NCBI GenBank assembly: GCA_026785785.1
Contig: JAJAZI010000105.1
Coordinates: 1-18,902, forward strand
Direction: 5' to 3'
Source of the DNA: Microbacteriaceae bacterium
Lineage (GTDB): Bacteria; Actinomycetota; Actinomycetes; Actinomycetales; Microbacteriaceae
Length of the DNA stretch: 18,902 nucleotides
Shown here: one piece after another, positions 15,052-18,902 of the stretch
Layout: the number at the start of each line of letters is the position of its first letter
How positions within the stretch are numbered: position 1 is the stretch's first letter
Program-made: the position numbers and the translations under genes
The notes under the pieces: model-generated
What the model was told of the DNA's origin: nothing
What the model saw: only the letters and a program-made list of their open reading frames with translations
Database searches by the model: none

Positions 15052-18000
15052 CCGCGTTGCGCGCTCGCATCATCTTGGCAGGCGTCTCGATCGCCGCGCT
15101 CATCGGCTCGACGGTCTTCGTAGCCGGCGGCTCTCCCGCACAGGCAGCGAGCCACTGCACCGACGGCTCCTCCAAGGTCGCGTGTGAAAACAGCAAGCCG
15201 GGCTCCGCGCCGAGCGAGTGGGACATCACCGGCGCCGGCGATTCGTCCATCCAGGGCTTCGCATCCGACATCAGCGTTAATGTTGGTAACCGCGTCGACT
15301 TCAAGGTCGACACGTCGGCATCCGCCTATACGGTGCGGATCTATCGCACCGGCTGGTACCAGGGGCTCGGTGCCCGGCTCATCACGAACGTCACGCCGTC
15401 CGCGCCTCTCCCCCAGCGTCAGCCGGGATGCATCACCCAGGCGTCAACCGCCCTCTACGACTGCGGCAACTGGGGAGTATCGGCATCGTGGAACGTTCCG
15501 GCCGACGCTGTCTCCGGGGTGTATGTCGCTCTCCTACGTCGCGCTGACACGGGGGGCCGGAGTCACATCACCTTCATCGTGCGCGATGACTCAAGCACGG
15601 CCGACATTCTCTTCCAGACCTCAGACCCGACGTGGCACGCATACAACACCTACGGTGGCGCCAGTTTTTATGGCGGCGGTGCGGCCGGCCGCGCCTACAA
15701 GCTCAGCTACAACCGCCCCTTCAACACCCGCAACGGCGACACCTCCCGAGACTTCTACTTCTCTAGCGAGTACGCGCAGGTGCGATTCCTCGAACGGAAC
15801 GGATACGACGTCACCTACGCGAGCGGTGTCGATACCGACCGGAACGGCGCGAATCTTCTCAAGCACAAGGTCTTTCTCTCCGTCGGACACGATGAGTACT
15901 GGTCGGGCGCGCAACGGGCCAACATCGAGGCCGCTCGCGACGGCGGCGTCAACCTCCAGTTCCTGGCGGGAAATGAGGGCTATTGGCGCACGCGGTACGA
16001 GCCCGCGGCATCGAGTGACGCGACGAGCTACCGAACCCTCGTCTCCTACAAGGAGACGTGGAGCAACGCCAAGATAGACCCAACAAGCCAGTGGACCGGG
16101 ACCTGGCGCGATCCGCGATTCGCCCCACAGTCAGCCGGCGGCGGGCTGCCCGAGAACGCTCTCACCGGCACGATGTTCATGGTGAACTCCGTCGACCTCC
16201 CGCTCACGGTCTCCGCGGCCGAAGGCAAGAACAGGCTCTGGCGCAATACCTCCCTTACCTCGCTCGCCTCCGGCACCCGAGCCCAGCTCGCCCCTCACAC
16301 CGTGGGATATGAATCGAACGAGGACCTCGACAACGGCTTCCGGCCAGCGGGTCTGATCCGGCTGTCCACGACGTCCGGCAATGTACCCGAGTACCTTCAG
16401 GACTACGGCACCGTCGTGCGCCCTGGGACCACGACCCACCACAGCACGCTATATCGCGCGCCGAGCGGTGCGCTCGTGTTCTCGTCCGGCAGCATCCAGT
16501 GGGCATGGGGACTCGACCAAACCCACGACGGCAACGGCGCCGCAGCGGACAGCCGCATGCAGCAGGCACAGGTCAACCTGCTCGCCGACATGGGTGCTCA
16601 ACCCAGATCGCTCATGAGTGGGCTGGTCGCGGCGCAGGCCAGCTCAGACCAAACACCCCCCACCGTGTCGATCAGCTCGCCGGCCCAGAACTCGACGATC
16701 GCGAACGGATCGCTCGTCACTGTCTCGGGCACTGCGGCTGACGTGGGCGGCGTTGTGGCCGGAGTCGAGGTTTCCACCGATGGCGGAGCCCGCTGGCACC
16801 CAGCCCAGGGCACCACGAACTGGAGCTACAGTTACGGTCAGCGTGGCAGCGCAACACAGTCGATTCGCGTGCGCGCCATCGACGACAGTGCCAACTATCC
16901 CTCGACGCCCGCATCCATCGGCCTGTCAGTGCCTGGCCCGTACAGCGCGTTCGGGAACGACGTGCCCAAGGTGGTGGACTCCGGCGACGGAACCGCCGTC
17001 GAGCTGGGCCTTCGCTTCAGCCCCGAGGCAGCCGGATTCGTCACCGGAGTGCGGTTCTACAAGGGCGCCGCGAACCTCGGCGTGCACACCGGGTCCTTGT
17101 GGAGTGCAACGGGAACTCGCCTCGCCACCGTGACCTTCTCCGGCGAGACCGCAGCCGGCTGGCAAACCGCGAAGTTCTCGTCGGCCGTGGCTGTCGCTGC
17201 TGGCCAGACGTATGTCGTCTCCTACACAGCGCCCCTAGGACGCTACTCCCTCGAGAGGTACTACTGGCCCTACTCGGCAACCACGACGTCCCCTCTTTCC
17301 GTCACGAAACCGTTCGGGCAGCCTGCGCCTGGTGTGTATGGAACGCCGGGACAGTTCCCCACCGAATCGTTTGACAACTCGAACTACTTCGTCGACGTGC
17401 TCTTCGACACCGTCGACACCACTCCGCTCGCAGCCACCACGCAGTGGCCGCAGCCGGGCATGAAAGACGTGCCGGTGAACACGAACGTGAGCGCGGCATT
17501 CTCCAACCCGGTCGTCGCCAGCTCGGTGACCGCGACCGTTGCCAACCCGGCGGGCACAAACGTGGCCGGCACCGTCAGCTACAACGCCACGACACGCACG
17601 GTGCAGTTCACCCCGAGCGCAGCGTTGGCGGGGAACACGACCTATACGGTCACTCTCGACGCCGTAGCCTCGACAGGCGGCTCGCTCGTTACGGGCCGGA
17701 CCTGGTCGTTCACGACGGTCGACACCCGAGCCGTCGGCGCCTGCCCCTGCAGCCTGTTCCCCGGAGCAGTTCCCGCGGTGCTTGAAACCGCTGACCCCGG
17801 ACCGGTGACGCTCGGCGTGCGATTCACCGCTCTGTCCACCGGCACCATCACGGGGATGAAGTTCTACAAGGGGCTGGGCAACACCGGAACCCACACTGGA
17901 ACCCTGTGGACAGCAACCGGGCAGTCACTCGGAACAGCCAACTTCTCGAACGAGTCAGCGTCGGGGTGGCAGTTCGTCAACTTCGCCCAGCCGATCGCGG

Positions 18001-18902
18001 TTCAGGCCGGTAGCGACTATGTCGCCTCCTATCGCGCCAACGTTGGCGCGTACTCCTCGACGGTCGGCGCCTTCGCCGGTGCCGGGTTCGAGCGCGGACC
18101 ACTCGCGGTCGGAACTTCGGCAGGTCTGTTCACCTACGGCAACGGCTTCCCCACCTCAACGTCGACGACGAACTACTTCGTCGATGTGGTCTTCGCCTCC
18201 TCGGGCACGCCGACTCCGTTGAGTGTGGTCTCGAGCAGTCCGACCACGGGGCAGACCGGCGTCCCGCAATCCTCTGCTGTCTCAGCCGTTCTCTCCGCGG
18301 CGCCGTCGGAACCGCCGACGCTCACTGTCTCGTCGTCGGCCGGCCCAGTGATCGGCACGGTGGGCTGGAACGCCACAACACGCACCGTCACCTTCACTCC
18401 CAGCTCTCCCCTCACCGCCTCGACGCCGCACACGGCGCAGGTCGCGGTCGCGGGGACCCCTGTGACGGGCGGCGGCTTCTCGTTCACGACGGCGGCAACC
18501 ACCTCGACGACCGGTCAATTCACCCTGCTCGGAGACCAGGCGCCGACGACAGCCGCTTCGACCGATCCCGACGCGGTCGAGCTGGGCATGGCGTTCACAG
18601 TCTCTCAGCCCGGGACCGTCACCGGCATCCGCTTCTACAAGGGCACCGGCAACTCGGGCACCCACCGCGGCACTCTCTGGTCGTCGACCGGCCAGAACCT
18701 CGCTTCGGTGACCTTCACCAATGAGACTGCGACGGGTTGGCAGACGGCGAACCTCCAATCCCCCGTCACCCTGACCGTCGGCCAGCGCTATGTCGTCTCC
18801 TACCTCGCTCCGAACGGTCGCTACGCGATCACGAGCAATTACTTCACAACCCCGCGCTCCAGCGGCCCGATCGTCGCTGACACGATCTCGAACGGTCGCT
18901 AC
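15048..18902 (+). CDS. secreted dimethylformamidase-beta-like protein with DUF4082 and Ig-like modules (3' end beyond window)
   Basis: Open for 1285 codons to the window edge. The ATG is preceded by AGGA at seven bases. Residues 1-33 form a signal peptide: basic start, hydrophobic core ILAGVSIAALIGSTVFVAGG, and cleavage after AQA. Residues about 40-520 resemble the C-terminal domain of the N,N-dimethylformamidase beta subunit. They include GHDEYWSG (280-287) and FLAGNEGYW (305-313), whose Tyr and Glu could be compared with the Tyr/Glu iron ligands known for that enzyme. An Ig-like domain follows (about 537-625). Then come DUF4082 (about 630-790), SbsA-type Ig (790-895), DUF4082 (897-1050), Ig (1055-1150) and a third DUF4082 (from 1155), incomplete at the edge. 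Exported, probably at the surface. It lies 133 bp after the glycan initiator, suggesting a role in the same envelope locus. Substrate unknown. Confidence 0.85.
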   Translation, partial: MTALRARIILAGVSIAALIGSTVFVAGGSPAQAASHCTDGSSKVACENSKPGSAPSEWDITGAGDSSIQGFASDISVNVGNRVDFKVDTSASAYTVRIYRTGWYQGLGARLITNVTPSAPLPQRQPGCITQASTALYDCGNWGVSASWNVPADAVSGVYVALLRRADTGGRSHITFIVRDDSSTADILFQTSDPTWHAYNTYGGASFYGGGAAGRAYKLSYNRPFNTRNGDTSRDFYFSSEYAQVRFLERNGYDVTYASGVDTDRNGANLLKHKVFLSVGHDEYWSGAQRANIEAARDGGVNLQFLAGNEGYWRTRYEPAASSDATSYRTLVSYKETWSNAKIDPTSQWTGTWRDPRFAPQSAGGGLPENALTGTMFMVNSVDLPLTVSAAEGKNRLWRNTSLTSLASGTRAQLAPHTVGYESNEDLDNGFRPAGLIRLSTTSGNVPEYLQDYGTVVRPGTTTHHSTLYRAPSGALVFSSGSIQWAWGLDQTHDGNGAAADSRMQQAQVNLLADMGAQPRSLMSGLVAAQASSDQTPPTVSISSPAQNSTIANGSLVTVSGTAADVGGVVAGVEVSTDGGARWHPAQGTTNWSYSYGQRGSATQSIRVRAIDDSANYPSTPASIGLSVPGPYSAFGNDVPKVVDSGDGTAVELGLRFSPEAAGFVTGVRFYKGAANLGVHTGSLWSATGTRLATVTFSGETAAGWQTAKFSSAVAVAAGQTYVVSYTAPLGRYSLERYYWPYSATTTSPLSVTKPFGQPAPGVYGTPGQFPTESFDNSNYFVDVLFDTVDTTPLAATTQWPQPGMKDVPVNTNVSAAFSNPVVASSVTATVANPAGTNVAGTVSYNATTRTVQFTPSAALAGNTTYTVTLDAVASTGGSLVTGRTWSFTTVDTRAVGACPCSLFPGAVPAVLETADPGPVTLGVRFTALSTGTITGMKFYKGLGNTGTHTGTLWTATGQSLGTANFSNESASGWQFVNFAQPIAVQAGSDYVASYRANVGAYSSTVGAFAGAGFERGPLAVGTSAGLFTYGNGFPTSTSTTNYFVDVVFASSGTPTPLSVVSSSPTTGQTGVPQSSAVSAVLSAAPSEPPTLTVSSSAGPVIGTVGWNATTRTVTFTPSSPLTASTPHTAQVAVAGTPVTGGGFSFTTAATTSTTGQFTLLGDQAPTTAASTDPDAVELGMAFTVSQPGTVTGIRFYKGTGNSGTHRGTLWSSTGQNLASVTFTNETATGWQTANLQSPVTLTVGQRYVVSYLAPNGRYAITSNYFTTPRSSGPIVADTISNGRY
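16936..18902 (+). repeat. tandem coding repeats: three DUF4082 units alternating with Ig-like units
   Basis: Three DUF4082 units begin near 16936, 17740 and 18511. Each contains GxRFYKG or MKFYKG, then a glycine-rich turn, THxGTLW or VHTGSLW, ASGWQ or ATGWQ, and YVVSY or YVASY. The FYKG codons fall at about 17055, 17860 and 18631, a period of about 800 and then 770 bp, each period including one Ig-like unit. The codon-level likeness is partial, so the duplication is not very recent. The window ends inside the third unit. Confidence 0.8.

Noticed and set aside
15184..16077. A 297-codon alternative-frame product inside the large secreted protein gene
   Set aside because: Thr/Ser/Arg-rich out-of-frame reading. 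The main frame has a signal peptide, domain motifs and no stop.

Overview
The window looks like a fragment of a high-GC actinobacterial chromosome, most likely from the Microbacteriaceae. This rests on codon bias, frequent GTG starts, and the gene set: GarA-like FHA protein, FtsR-type MerR, CDP-alcohol phosphatidyltransferase, single-chain pyruvate carboxylase, FadD15-type acyl-CoA ligase and ROK glucokinase. No database search was possible. All family names come from recognised motifs and gene order.

Layout. (1) 1-187 is a fold-back: 34 bp at the left edge are the exact reverse complement of 154-187, around an almost pure G/C stretch. This is probably a sequencing or assembly artefact at a contig end, and it cuts off the 3' end of a ROK glucokinase gene (155-934, minus). 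(2) fadD (1103-2929, plus) is divergent from the glucokinase. A perfect 8-bp inverted repeat (1039-1062) lies over its probable -10 element. (3) A minus-strand block follows: pyruvate carboxylase, a MinD/ParA-like ATPase with an N-terminal region like those linked to type VII secretion, then peptide deformylase. (4) An orphan ParA (8376-9188, plus) is divergent from pyc. (5) Another minus-strand block reads pgsA, garA, ftsR and a second merR. The first three are tightly spaced (garA/ftsR share one base). The block joins phospholipid synthesis, control of 2-oxoglutarate flux and a cell-division regulator. (6) A phosphoribosyltransferase (11823-12461, plus) precedes a decayed leucine-rich-repeat-variant gene with an in-frame TGA. 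About 400 bp without a convincing gene but rich in short inverted repeats comes next. (7) A surface-polysaccharide locus begins at 13346. It holds a polyprenyl-phosphate sugar-1-phosphate transferase, a 45-codon remnant of an FAD-dependent oxidoreductase, and a very large secreted protein (15048 to beyond the right edge). That protein has a dimethylformamidase-beta-like domain followed by alternating DUF4082 and Ig-like modules.

Most of positions 935-12461 is conserved core actinobacterial housekeeping. The accessory and more unusual part is 12498-18902, where gene decay, a deletion-like junction and a modular exported protein occur together. No CRISPR array, tRNA, rRNA, insertion sequence or phage gene was recognised. 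The best candidates for something under-described are the secreted dimethylformamidase-like/DUF4082 protein next to the glycan initiator, and the structured intergenic region upstream of it. Both are inferences from sequence alone.
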